A DNA stretch of 64,000 nt from Tritrichomonas foetus (lineage: Eukaryota; Parabasalia; Tritrichomonadida; Tritrichomonadidae). The stretch is from assembly GCA_001839685.1 (NCBI GenBank), contig MLAK01000431.1, positions 21,397 to 85,396 on the forward strand, given 5' to 3'. A program made the position numbers and the translations under genes. This document shows positions 9,917 through 20,000 of the stretch, one piece after another (position 1 is the first letter of the stretch; each line of letters begins with the position of its first letter). The notes below the pieces were generated by a model. That model worked only from the letters and a program-made list of their open reading frames with translations. It did no database searches and had not been told where the DNA came from.

Positions 9917-11071
9917 TTACACATCCTTTTTTGGTTTGTTGACTGGAATTTTGTTCATTTCGTATGTAACCATTGCCTCTTTAACCACCCCCATTTCCAT
10001 ATTATATTTTTTGGTACTTTTAGTAACCATTTCTTCAAAATTTGAAGGAATTTGTTCAGTCAAGAACATCAATAAAATTGATCTTGCAAAAAAGTCAATC
10101 ACATAATTTCTAATAGTAATTGAAGCTTTACCATACTGATTATCACGTTTATGATAAGGTTTGGACAATGTAAAAGGTGAGTTTTTGGCATGAGTAAGAC
10201 TATGAATCAGTGAACCATTATAATAAAGTATAGTAATAATTTTACTGTGATGTTCTTGAGCAGCTACATGCATCGGAAACCATTTATAACTTTTATCAAG
10301 TGGAATATTTGGATTAGCGCCATATTTACATAAAAATCCAACAACGTAAGGACTCCCTGCACGTACAACATAATGCAATGCAGTCCAATTTCCAACAATA
10401 TTTTGATTTATGTCCATTCCATATTCAAAAAGAATTGGAAGTGCTTCCAAACAAGACGAATTCATGACATGTAAAAGTGGAGATCTATCGTGGACAATTC
10501 GATTTAAATTAACTTTACCAGTTTTAGCCAATATTTCAATAGCTCTAAATGAGCCAGTTTTACAGGCCAAATGAATTGGACAACCATCTGCAGCTTGAGC
10601 ATCAATATTGGCACCACTCATAATCGCGTATTGAAGAACCTTCACACAGTTATTTTCGGCAGCCCAATGAATATACAACCTGTTTGTAATATCTGTGGCG
10701 TTTATATCGGCTCCATGGGAAGACAGAAATATAATGAATGATACATGATCCATCATGGCAGCAAAGTGGACAGGAGCTCGAAAAAACTGATCTGCGTCAT
10801 CTGGCAAAACACCAATTTGAAGCAAATAATCAGCGATTTGAAGAGCATTATAATATGCGGCAATACATAAAACAGTCGGCGATTTATTAAACATTGCGCT
10901 ATATTGAGTTAATGAATTATTGACAGAATCGGGTAATTGCTCGGCTGTATTATAGATTTTTTTAAATTCTTCAATATTGTCCCGTTTTATCAGTTCAATA
11001 ATTTCAATAGGTTCCCATGGATATCGTGTGGTAATCATCAATGTTTCTAATTTCGGATGAATGGAATTCAT
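9917..11071 (-). CDS. Ankyrin-repeat protein
   Basis: A 384-residue protein built almost entirely of ankyrin repeats, about seven units between residues 45 and 310. Examples are the units around TPxHFAAMMDH-like, YIHWAAENN, PIHLACKTG, ALHYVVRAG and MHVAAQEH. Ankyrin stacks mediate protein-protein contact, and the partner cannot be deduced. A C-terminal helical segment of about 75 residues lacks repeats. The frame extends to a TTG at 11080, but the first ATG is at 11071 and is used here. It is divergently arranged with the kinase gene to the right. Ankyrin proteins are heavily expanded in trichomonads. Confidence 0.85.
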   Translation of the reverse strand: MNSIHPKLETLMITTRYPWEPIEIIELIKRDNIEEFKKIYNTAEQLPDSVNNSLTQYSAMFNKSPTVLCIAAYYNALQIADYLLQIGVLPDDADQFFRAPVHFAAMMDHVSFIIFLSSHGADINATDITNRLYIHWAAENNCVKVLQYAIMSGANIDAQAADGCPIHLACKTGSFRAIEILAKTGKVNLNRIVHDRSPLLHVMNSSCLEALPILFEYGMDINQNIVGNWTALHYVVRAGSPYVVGFLCKYGANPNIPLDKSYKWFPMHVAAQEHHSKIITILYYNGSLIHSLTHAKNSPFTLSKPYHKRDNQYGKASITIRNYVIDFFARSILLMFLTEQIPSNFEEMVTKSTKKYNMEMGVVKEAMVTYEMNKIPVNKPKKDV

Positions 11072-11459
11072 ATTAGACAAATCTTCTCGCGAAGATTTGA
11101 AAGCAGTATGGCCATTTAACTATACAAAATCATATAGTGTAATTCCTTCTGACAAAAAAAAATATGTGTCAAGGCGTTTTCTTTCCCGCAAAATACTGCC
11201 ATTAGAAATTTTAAGAGAAAATACAGAACTATTGAGATGTAATGTTAATACAATGGTGAGAAATCCCCAAATTAAAAAGATTTGATTTTCCACTTTTTCA
11301 AAAGATGAAAATTTTTAATAATAATTTTTGAATATATATGCATTAAATAAACCATTGAAATCTACAATCTTGGTTATATTTTTCGATTCACCGTTTAATT
11401 CACCTTTAAACGACCATAAACATCAAAATTTTGAAATAGAGATTTTCCATTTCAATCAA
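11072..11459. other. Divergent upstream region, ankyrin and kinase genes
   Basis: This is the shared 5' region of two divergently transcribed genes. It contains cactttttcaaaag at about 11291, one of the recurring ACTTTTT words. A 74-codon plus-strand frame (11061-11285) overlaps the ankyrin start codon and is not accepted as a gene. Confidence 0.45.
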
Positions 11460-12569
11460 ATGAGTGACACTTTCGAGAATTCATACGAAATCATCACTCA
11501 TATTGGTACGGGTGGTTATGGGAAAGTTTTCAAAGCACGAAACAAAGAAACAGGCGAAATTTTTACAATTAAAAGAATGCTGAATTCTAATAACAAAAAA
11601 GATAACTTTCAGGAGATAATTCATCGTGAAATCAATGCATTCAGCGCAATTTCAAATCTCGAAGTCGACGAAATTTCCAAACGAAACGTTGCCAATTTAC
11701 GCGATGTTATTTATTCAGAAACTAAATCCTACGTTTATTTAGTTTTTGATTATTTCGAATACGATTTATCAGATATATTAAAAAAGTGGAAGGGAATTCC
11801 AGTTTCCTTTGCAAAATCATATTTCCATCAACTTCTTCAAGGATTGAAAATAATTCATCAAGCTGGGTTTTTGCATCGCGATATAAAACCTCACAATATT
11901 GTTTTGTCACCCGGAAATATCGTGAAAATTACAGATTTGGGATTATCAAGAAATATCAATTATGACTGTAAGAGACCAATGACCAATCAAATTATTACCA
12001 TGTGGTATAAGCCACCTGAAATTTTATTAGGTGCCACGCAGTATGGACCAGAAGTTGATGTCTGGTCACTTGGCTGTACATTTTATGAGATGATGACTGG
12101 CGAACCACTTTTTGTGGGAGGCACTGAATCAGAAGTATATACTGCTATTACAAACTCGATTGGATCCCCTAATGAAGAAAATTGGCCTGAATGGAGTCGT
12201 TTACCAAACGCATCAATTTTTTCAAAAAGAAATCATTCAAATGTTGACGCGAATAAATTTTTTATGAAACATTTACCTGAACAATATCAAGAAGCACGAT
12301 TTTTGCTGATGAAAATGCTCCAAATTTCACCATCAAAAAGAATAACTATTCAAGAATCATTGAATGATCCATATTTAAATGGTTCTGATGTTTTACCACC
12401 TGAAAAATTGCCAATGTTAACTTTTGAAGAAGTTTCAAAAGATGATGCATCATTAAGTCCCAAAAGATCTTCAAAAAGAAGCAAACCAGTTGTAACTTCT
12501 AGAAAAAGTGGAGCCAACCAAAATAAAATGCTTAGACCGGCTTACAATCTTCCACCTATCATTATTTAA
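11460..12569 (+). CDS. CMGC protein kinase, CDK/MAPK-like
   Basis: A 369-residue serine/threonine kinase. It has the glycine loop IGTGGYGKV (from about residue 15), the ATP lysine in TIKRM, the catalytic loop HRDIKPHN, DLG in place of DFG (TDLGLSRN) and an activation segment ending in MWYKPPEILLG. That ending is the CMGC signature (CDKs, MAPKs). The C-terminal tail from about 315 is Ser/Lys-rich and basic. The frame opens at a TTG (11328), but the ATG at 11460 starts exactly where a short kinase N-terminus should. I see no cyclin-binding PSTAIRE helix; the equivalent region carries an extra segment, so a CDK-like or orphan CMGC role is as likely as a true CDK. Confidence 0.88.
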   Translation: MSDTFENSYEIITHIGTGGYGKVFKARNKETGEIFTIKRMLNSNNKKDNFQEIIHREINAFSAISNLEVDEISKRNVANLRDVIYSETKSYVYLVFDYFEYDLSDILKKWKGIPVSFAKSYFHQLLQGLKIIHQAGFLHRDIKPHNIVLSPGNIVKITDLGLSRNINYDCKRPMTNQIITMWYKPPEILLGATQYGPEVDVWSLGCTFYEMMTGEPLFVGGTESEVYTAITNSIGSPNEENWPEWSRLPNASIFSKRNHSNVDANKFFMKHLPEQYQEARFLLMKMLQISPSKRITIQESLNDPYLNGSDVLPPEKLPMLTFEEVSKDDASLSPKRSSKRSKPVVTSRKSGANQNKMLRPAYNLPPIII

Positions 12570-12868
12570 TGAATCAATTATCTTGTTTTTTCTTTTTTTT
12601 AGACAGATTATGTAATTGTTGTTGTATTTTTTTCTATAAATAGATATTACTTGGATTTTTTCTTTTGGTATTATTAAAGTTTTTATGCTTCTAGAAAGAT
12701 TCTCGCAACATTAATTTGTAAGTGACGTTAAATGATTAAATTAATAGGTATGAAATCAACAAGCATGTAGAAAAACACAAAAATATCAAATGAAATGCTT
12801 AGCGTTAATAATGAATAAAAGCATGAAAGAAGTAAGAAAAGTATAATTGACTTTTTAACAACTACCAC

Positions 12869-14251
12869 TTAATCTATAAAAAAGTATCCAAAAATTTTCA
12901 AATCATTCAAACGCATAATATATCCTCCTCCAATCTCCATATCAGACATCAAAAGACGATAGTAATGGTAAGGCTTCTTCAAATCTACATTTTGTGATAT
13001 GACACCAGACGATGCATCTAGCTTTGCAATTAATGTGAACTCACTATTTGGATCATTATTGGTACCTTCAAACCTTAGAAATTTTGGAGTTGGTGTCTTT
13101 CCTTGGTATTTGTGATCCATTGAGGTGTGACATTCAATTCTAGTAACCAAAAATTTAGAGTTAGTTCCAAAAGAAAAAGTGAAAAATGGTGCAGATGATG
13201 AATTACCAATTGAACAAAAATAATGATTTCCTTTTTCAAACGCATTTTTCGGCTCACAGCAATACAATGAATGTGATGATATTAAATTTACGAGACCATA
13301 TTCGACAATTCCAACTTTTTCGGTTTTTCCACCAAGAGTTTTCAAAAAATGGGTGATTTCAAATTCTTTTTGGTTGTGAACTTCTGCATATTGAATAGAA
13401 TTTAAATAAGTGAACGGGAAAATCCAAAAAACTGAATTTGAATTTATATTAAATTCTTTTTCGGCTTGATCAATGAGAGAGCGTCTGATGTTTATAATTA
13501 GATTGATTAATTTTCGAGAAATATTTGAAGGTATCCAATCACAATTATGATTAATAAAATATTTATAAGAATTTTCATCACTCCAATCAAAAATATTTGA
13601 AAGTGAAATTTTATCAGCTTCTTTGATATTTGGTTTTATTGAATAGTATAAATCAATCATTTTTATTTTTTCACTTGGCGTATATTCGGTAAGGTCTGAT
13701 AGAATATTCGCAAGCATTGTAGGTGATATACATTTAAAAATATTCGTTTTTGATTTAAATTTTTCAGAATTGAAGTTTTTACTGATGATTGAAGAGAATT
13801 TTTCATCTTGAGATGATATTTCATTTTCAACAAATTGTTTAGATAATTTCAGGACATTTTTGATTGATAAAATTGAATTGAGTTGTTCAACAACAATTTT
13901 GTGTAATTCTTCAATTTCATAAAACTCAGCACATTTGTAAGCAAAAGAAATATTTTCTTCATTTAAAGTTATTTTTCGAGTGTAGATAAACTCTAAAACA
14001 TTTTTGAAAAAATTGCCTGGATTTTTTGGAAGTTGGACATTTGAATCGCTGCAAGTTGAAAAATAGCGATAAAAATATTTACTCCATCGTGTGAGTATGA
14101 TTTTATGGCAATCAAATCGTTCTTCGTTTGATAAAATATGACAATCTATGAATACGCCAGATTTGCGAAAATCGTTGAATTTAAGAAATAAATCATTACT
14201 CATATCGACAGAAAAAATCCCATTCATTCCTTCATTCGGCCCCAAAATCAT
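12869..14251 (-). CDS. BTB/POZ protein with galactose-binding-like C-terminal domain
   Basis: A 460-residue protein. The N-terminal BTB domain covers roughly residues 20-130, with DCHILSNEERFDCHKIIL, a YFYRYFS segment and FKNVLEFIYTRKI. A helical BACK-like linker follows. From about 290 comes a beta-rich region ending in PYHYYRLLMSDMEIGG and LNDLKIFGYF, the pattern of a discoidin/F5-8-type fold. The BTB plus galactose-binding-like arrangement is typical of a large trichomonad family; the role may be as a Cul3 adaptor or scaffold (inference). The frame opens at TTG 14263. I use the ATG at 14251, though the ATG at 14203 (MSNDLFLKF) is an equally plausible start. Confidence 0.82.
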   Translation of the reverse strand: MILGPNEGMNGIFSVDMSNDLFLKFNDFRKSGVFIDCHILSNEERFDCHKIILTRWSKYFYRYFSTCSDSNVQLPKNPGNFFKNVLEFIYTRKITLNEENISFAYKCAEFYEIEELHKIVVEQLNSILSIKNVLKLSKQFVENEISSQDEKFSSIISKNFNSEKFKSKTNIFKCISPTMLANILSDLTEYTPSEKIKMIDLYYSIKPNIKEADKISLSNIFDWSDENSYKYFINHNCDWIPSNISRKLINLIINIRRSLIDQAEKEFNINSNSVFWIFPFTYLNSIQYAEVHNQKEFEITHFLKTLGGKTEKVGIVEYGLVNLISSHSLYCCEPKNAFEKGNHYFCSIGNSSSAPFFTFSFGTNSKFLVTRIECHTSMDHKYQGKTPTPKFLRFEGTNNDPNSEFTLIAKLDASSGVISQNVDLKKPYHYYRLLMSDMEIGGGYIMRLNDLKIFGYFFID

Positions 14252-14806
14252 GGATTTTGGCAAAAAAGAAAATGATGAAAAAGGTCAAATGCCCATTTTA
14301 ATTTTTAAACGTACTCGTTTTCATAAAAAAATATTTCTATTGACTTTGAATTTTGTCCGACATCACTTTCCAAGCCAAATCAAAACATTATCTTTGAATT
14401 ATCCGAAAATACTATCTTTTTATATCTCAGCATTATGACCAAAGTATTAATGATAGGTTGGTCAATCGCTGATAATATCTGAATCACGTTCTAAATTGTG
14501 TCCTGTTAACCCTTTTTCTGTATTGAAATTGTATTCCTATCATTTCATATCAATTATTGATAATTATAATTGATAATTAGATCGAATAATTCATCACAAA
14601 ATAAAATTTATGTCAAATAATCTGAAATATGAATCAATGAAAAATTGTAGACTAGTTTGGTATTTTATAATATAGTAGTTTTTGTTTTGATTCCCTAAGA
14701 AATCCATCTCTTCATTCTTCTTCATCTTTCATTGCTCTTATTGAACTCAATAAAAGTAAATGAAGTAAATATGAATATCCATAGATGATCCTTTTTGATT
14801 ATAATA
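14252..14806. other. Intergenic between BTB gene and mariner
   Basis: AT-rich, with ATTGATAATTATAATTGATAATTA imperfect repeats near 14560. A 96-codon plus-strand frame overlapping the BTB start is considered a shadow. No gene is supported. Confidence 0.45.
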
Positions 14807-14834
14807 TAGGGTGTCCGGAGGCGTGATGTCACTA
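14807..14834 (+). repeat. Mariner left terminal inverted repeat
   Basis: Begins tagggtgtccgg and ends gtgatgtcact. It pairs with the right repeat with four mismatches. Confidence 0.9.
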
Positions 14835-15011
14835 CCCACATTAGAAGTGAAATCAATACATTATATTTATAAATAATAAACTATGCAATGTTAACATAAA
14901 AATTTTGAAAACAATTTTTTTTTCTCTTGACTGAAAATAGAGATAAAGAATCTTTTTCATAAAAAAAAAAAGAATAATTTATAAACGTACACGATGCACG
15001 TTTATTAAAAA

Positions 15012-16022
15012 ATGATTGATCAACATTCAATCATAACTTTTCTGCAGCTTGAAGGAAAAAGGGGCAAAGAAATATATGAAGAAATGAAGAGTGTCTTGAA
15101 AGAAAAATGTTTGTCTCAAAGACAAATCTACCGAGTCATGGCAGAACTGAACAGAAGTCAAAACACACAGCCTGTGAAAAAAGAGAAAAAGTGCCAAAGT
15201 TATGATATTCTTGACTGGAAAATTTTAGATGTTTTAACCGAATTTCCACATTCATCGTGTCGATATATTGCTAATGTTTTAGGTGAACCAAAATCGACAA
15301 TTTATGATCGTTTAACATCAAAATTAATGTATAAACATGTGCATCTTCGATGGGTGCCACATATTCTAACAGAAAATCAAAAGGCCAATAGAGTTTTATT
15401 GGCAAAAAAACTTCTTAAAATTTTGAATGCAGAACAAAAAACTAATTTCACCTTTTTAATAACAGGAGATGAGTCTTGGTTTTATTCCAAGACTGATTTC
15501 AATACACAATGGATTCCTGAAAACTCAGTAATCCCAACTATTCAAAATCCAGGGTTTCAGATCACTAAATTTATGGTGACTGTATTTTGGAACCCTCATG
15601 GGATAATTCATATTGATGTTTTGCCGCCAAATGAAAAGTTTAATGCTGCATATTATATTACAGCCATTATGTCAAAAATTGTTGAGTTTAAAAACTCGAA
15701 TAATTATAAAAAATTATTTGTTCATTATGACAATGCAAAGCCTCATGTGGCAAAAATTGTCAAAAAATATATAAATGAAAACTCACTAGAATCAGTTCCA
15801 CATCCGGCATATTCACCTGATTTGGCGCCTAGCGACTTTTTTTTATTTGGAACTATTAAAGAAAAAGTTAAAGGAATTGTTTTTGAATCACCAAGCCATT
15901 TGATTCAAACAATAGTCCAAATTTTCAATGAAATTCCATCGGAAACTTTGTTTTCAGTTTTTGCAGAATGGCAAAATAGACTGAAAAAAGTTATTGATGC
16001 CAATGGAGACTACATATTTTGA
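15012..16022 (+). CDS. Mariner transposase, apparently intact
   Basis: A 336-residue DDE/D cut-and-paste transposase. The N-terminal third holds the two helix-turn-helix DNA-binding units that recognise the inverted repeats. The catalytic triad is visible: D in TGDESWF, D in HYDNAKPH, and D in YSPDLAPSDFFLFG. Thirty-four residues separate the last two, the D,D34D spacing of mariner. No frameshift or internal stop is present, and the length is in the usual 330-350 range. Start ATG at 15012 lies 205 bp inside the left repeat. All visible parts needed for activity are present, so it may be functional, although that is an inference. Confidence 0.95.
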   Translation: MIDQHSIITFLQLEGKRGKEIYEEMKSVLKEKCLSQRQIYRVMAELNRSQNTQPVKKEKKCQSYDILDWKILDVLTEFPHSSCRYIANVLGEPKSTIYDRLTSKLMYKHVHLRWVPHILTENQKANRVLLAKKLLKILNAEQKTNFTFLITGDESWFYSKTDFNTQWIPENSVIPTIQNPGFQITKFMVTVFWNPHGIIHIDVLPPNEKFNAAYYITAIMSKIVEFKNSNNYKKLFVHYDNAKPHVAKIVKKYINENSLESVPHPAYSPDLAPSDFFLFGTIKEKVKGIVFESPSHLIQTIVQIFNEIPSETLFSVFAEWQNRLKKVIDANGDYIF

Positions 16023-16070
16023 AATACTTATCAATAAAAAATGACTTATTAGAAATGACTTTATTATACT

Positions 16071-16098
16071 TAGTGACATCACATTACCGGACACCCTA
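16071..16098 (-). repeat. Mariner right terminal inverted repeat
   Basis: Read on the minus strand it begins tagggtgtccgg and ends gtgatgtcact. A TA follows immediately outside. Confidence 0.9.
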
Positions 16099-16100
16099 TA

Positions 16101-17055
16101 CAAATAGTGCAAAGACTAAAGAAATCATAAATAACGCAGAAGATATGCCATCAGCACTTATTTAAGTGTCGTTTTGAAATTGTTATATACTTTCTGTATA
16201 ATTTATTGCAATATCACTGATGTAATTACTTATTTTAATGACAATAATCATTTAAATTTATTCAAACTATTTTACATTCCAATAGGTATTTATCTTTTCC
16301 TCTTTTTTGTTAAATTTTTTTGATTGAATGAAGTTAGAAATAAATTAACTTAAAACAAAATCTATATGAGCAAAATAATAATAAATCATGCTATTACAAT
16401 GTCTGATTATTTGGCCAGTCTATCTTCTTTCCATTTTAATGCTTTACATTCGGGCATGATCTTGAATTGTATCATCTCCAATTTCCTCTCACAGATCTGC
16501 TTTAAGACTTTGGTGATTTCAATTCTCAATTGATATCACAGCATTAATATATTGTTCTATTCTGATTTCACACTGAAGTGATGTCTTCTCAATCTACATT
16601 GTTATTGAAAGCTTCAGGCTTCTATTTTCTGATATTGCATTTTCATTTGACTAAATATGTATCATTGGATATCATAAATAGAAATAGGCAAAGAAAAACT
16701 TCACTCTGTGGCTAAAAATTAGAAATAAAATATAAATATCTTCTCAAATTCCATTTTCCTCAGTTTCATGAAACATATTCCTTTTTGGTAAAACTATGAC
16801 TGTGGTCTCAGGAAATGTGTCAAATTTGAGAGTTCTAAACAATGATTTTTTTATCTGTGAAACACCAAAGTGATGATGATGAAACATAGTTCAATTAGTT
16901 AGACTATTTAAACACAGAAAAAAAATTATATCAATTATTAAAAATTCACCTCTGTCTTATCAATCTCAACATTTTTTGAATAACATAATTGAATCAAATC
17001 ATGAGATAAAATCACCAAAAGGCGAAAAAAAAAAAATTATTATAAGCAAAATTTG
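16101..17055. other. Intergenic upstream of RasGAP
   Basis: About 950 bp of AT-rich sequence with no supported gene or structured element. The last 15 bases before the gene are a poly-A tract and TATAAGC. Confidence 0.5.
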
Positions 17056-20000
17056 ATGAGTCTTGCGGAGGATCAGATTCTACAGCTCATCAAAAGTCTC
17101 AATGACATCATACAGAAACATCCGATTAGCAAGAATGAAGCAATTGACACAAAGCAGATCACGCCTGAAAAATATCTTAAAATATACTTCCACAAAAATA
17201 TGGCACTTTTGAAGAGTTTGAGTGTCTCGCGCATACAGATAGCACTACTTACAATATTAAACGAAACATCGCAAATTTTGAAGTCCCTCAATCCCAAAGA
17301 TTTGAAATTTATTGATATCAATCGACTTTGCATATTTTATGTCGTTGCAGCGAAATGCGTAAATGCATACAAAGAAGCAGGCGATGTTGCAGACAATGCT
17401 GTTTTCGATTTACTCATACAACAATCACGCGATGTATTATCATCAAATGAATTTGGAACATATACAAGGTTTATTCAACATAACTTTGCTCTCTTATTAT
17501 CAGCAATTGGCGCCCACTCATCAAGCGCCTATGAAAAAATTTTCAGCAAGCTTCGTGATGATTTTACAACTTCTAAAATTCAACAGGCAACTTTAAGGCT
17601 TTGTATGTATATGCCTTCAAAAGTTTCTTTAATTAATGATGTTTTCAAGCAAATCGTGACATTTATAACTCGAATTCCTCATAAATTTTATGATCCGTTT
17701 TGTCAAATGCTGACAGAAACAATTATTATGGCTTTCAAACGTGATGTTGCTTCATTTATTGCCTTTTTAGATCGAGCCGAAGATATCTCATTTGCTCATA
17801 CCGTTCAAGATACTATTGTAAAATGGGATAAGAAAGGTGATCATCATGGATATTCATCATTACTTGTTTTAGAGATTTTAATGCCATCAAAATTAAAAAT
17901 TGTTTCGAATATTGGAATTGATGAAAATGGTGTGATTGCAAAACTTACACGATTTTATAAAAAGAGAGGCGCTAAACGTGATACTGCATTAAAGGCACTT
18001 TTTACTGGTTATAGGGCCTATGCACTTTCCAATTCACATGAATTGATAGGAAATTTAATGTCAAGGTATTACAACGATTTTATGAAGTATTATTTAACCA
18101 ATCATAAAGAATTCAAAAATAATGATCTTGCACCATACGCCTTTGTAGATTTTCCGCTTTGCGTTTTATTTAAATCGCCTTTTGATTTCCGTGAAAAAAT
18201 TCTACCGATTTTGAATAAACCTGGAATGTGGATTTATATTGCGAAAATTGTCAGAAGGGCATGTAAACAAATGTCGCCATTCGATCCAAACGACAATAAT
18301 CGTAAAAGCAATGACAATAACGTTCGTTTTGATTTATCAAGTTTTGATGTTTTAATTGAGCCTACAATGATACTATTCAAAAAAGCTTTACCTGAAGACA
18401 TCAAAAATATGATTGAAGTTCAAAAGGCACAGCCATGCATTCCAAAAATATTTTCTGGATTTGGTTATTGCCCACTTTTCTTTAGAATGCTTGCTTATAA
18501 AGATATATCATATTTAGAAATCATATTCAATAATATCAAAAATGATTCAACTTTATCTCCACAATACGCATTTTTAAGATTTTTTGATCAAAAATATGCA
18601 GACCAATCCAAAATCGATAACAAACTACTGGATATTTATGCAGTAACGACTAAATTTATGCTTGAATTTTATTCACAAATCTCTTTATATCAGAGTTCTC
18701 ATTTTGCTGATTCAATACCTGATATTATTTTTACAATCACAGAAAGTTTATTCTCATTATTCTCTGGGAATACAAGTATTGAAGACACTTCTATCATAAA
18801 GAATACTTTACCAATTATTTCATTGTTGGAAACAAGTGCTGTTATGTTTCTTGCTTCATCGAAAGAAGAAATTCGGACTAAAGGTGCCAAAATGATTTCT
18901 ATTCTACTTGAAGTATATCATACTTTCTTAGAGATAGTTCGAAATCCTGACTTTTTCGGAGATTTCCAATTCCCTGTCGAAGAATATCAAATCATTGAAT
19001 CTAGACATAATAAAAAATTAACACTAGCTTGTCCAGCAATAAAAAATACATTGAGATCTATAGAACAGCCATCACAAGCCCATCTAAATGCATATAAGAG
19101 TCTGTTTACTTACTTTTTGGCATTAACCAAAGCACTTGATCCAACAGTTGAACTCATTGAAGAACCAAAATCAACAGTGAATTTACCACCATCCATTCTT
19201 AGTGATGAATGGATTGGAACATTTTCTGTAATGCTTACTATTTTAACAGAAGATGTATTTTTGCCTATCATGAATCAATTAAAGTATTTACTTCGAAGTA
19301 CAGGTGATCTTGGTGCAATTACTGCAGCTGCTGTACCTACTGCAATGACACCCCGCTTCTTCTTTGCAATGATTAATCTTGCTGTTAACTGGGTTGCTTA
19401 TATGCAAAATGTTCCGCAAGGTTTTGTTGATGCTTCAAGTGAACATTCTGTTTTTATTAACAATATAATGCATATGATTCGTGGACTTGCAGAACAAAAA
19501 CAATGGACCATTTATGAACCAAAAGTTTTTGGGCATTTATTGCGAAAAGTTGTATCACACTCTGATATGATACCTGGTGAAGATTTTCGTTTATCGTGTG
19601 CTCAACTTGTGATTTCAGTGTTAAAATTATTGAAATCACGAAATACTAATCTTGAGCCAATGACTCGACATTCTATTAGTAAATCTTTACTTGGATGGCT
19701 TCCAACAGTTGCTACATTAAGTCGCCAATATACATCAACTATTCATCAATGTTTGGCGCTTCTTCTTGACGATCTTTCTCTACTTGAATGTGTTGATCCA
19801 AATGATCCAAAATCGCCTGAAGAAAAAGCTGACGCGCAATTCATGCTATACTTTGCGGCTATTAAAAATAGATTGGATATGAAAGAAACTTCAGCAACTG
19901 ATATGGTTCCAGTTCTTGCTGCTTTATTAAACAAAAACTTGTCTATTGGAATTGAACATTGTATATCAATGGGATTTGATGATAAAGATACAGTTCGAGC

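Larger units (their letters stand above)
14807..16098 (+). mobile_element. Mariner (Tc1/mariner) element, full length
   Basis: A 1,292-bp element bounded by terminal inverted repeats of 28 bases. The left end starts tagggtgtccgg at 14807; the right end is its complement, ending at 16098. Over 28 positions only four central bases differ (aggc versus taat). A TA dinucleotide flanks each end (14805-14806 and 16099-16100), the expected mariner target-site duplication. It carries one intact transposase gene. Architecture and size resemble the Tvmar1 element described in Trichomonas vaginalis. That comparison is from memory, not a database search. Confidence 0.93.

Noticed and set aside
11061..11285. 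74-codon plus-strand frame with an ATG
   Set aside because: Overlaps the start codon of the divergent ankyrin gene, has no family resemblance and lies in the shared promoter region.
14148..14438. 96-codon plus-strand frame
   Set aside because: Half of it lies antisense over the BTB gene start; the rest is AT-rich and unlike any family.
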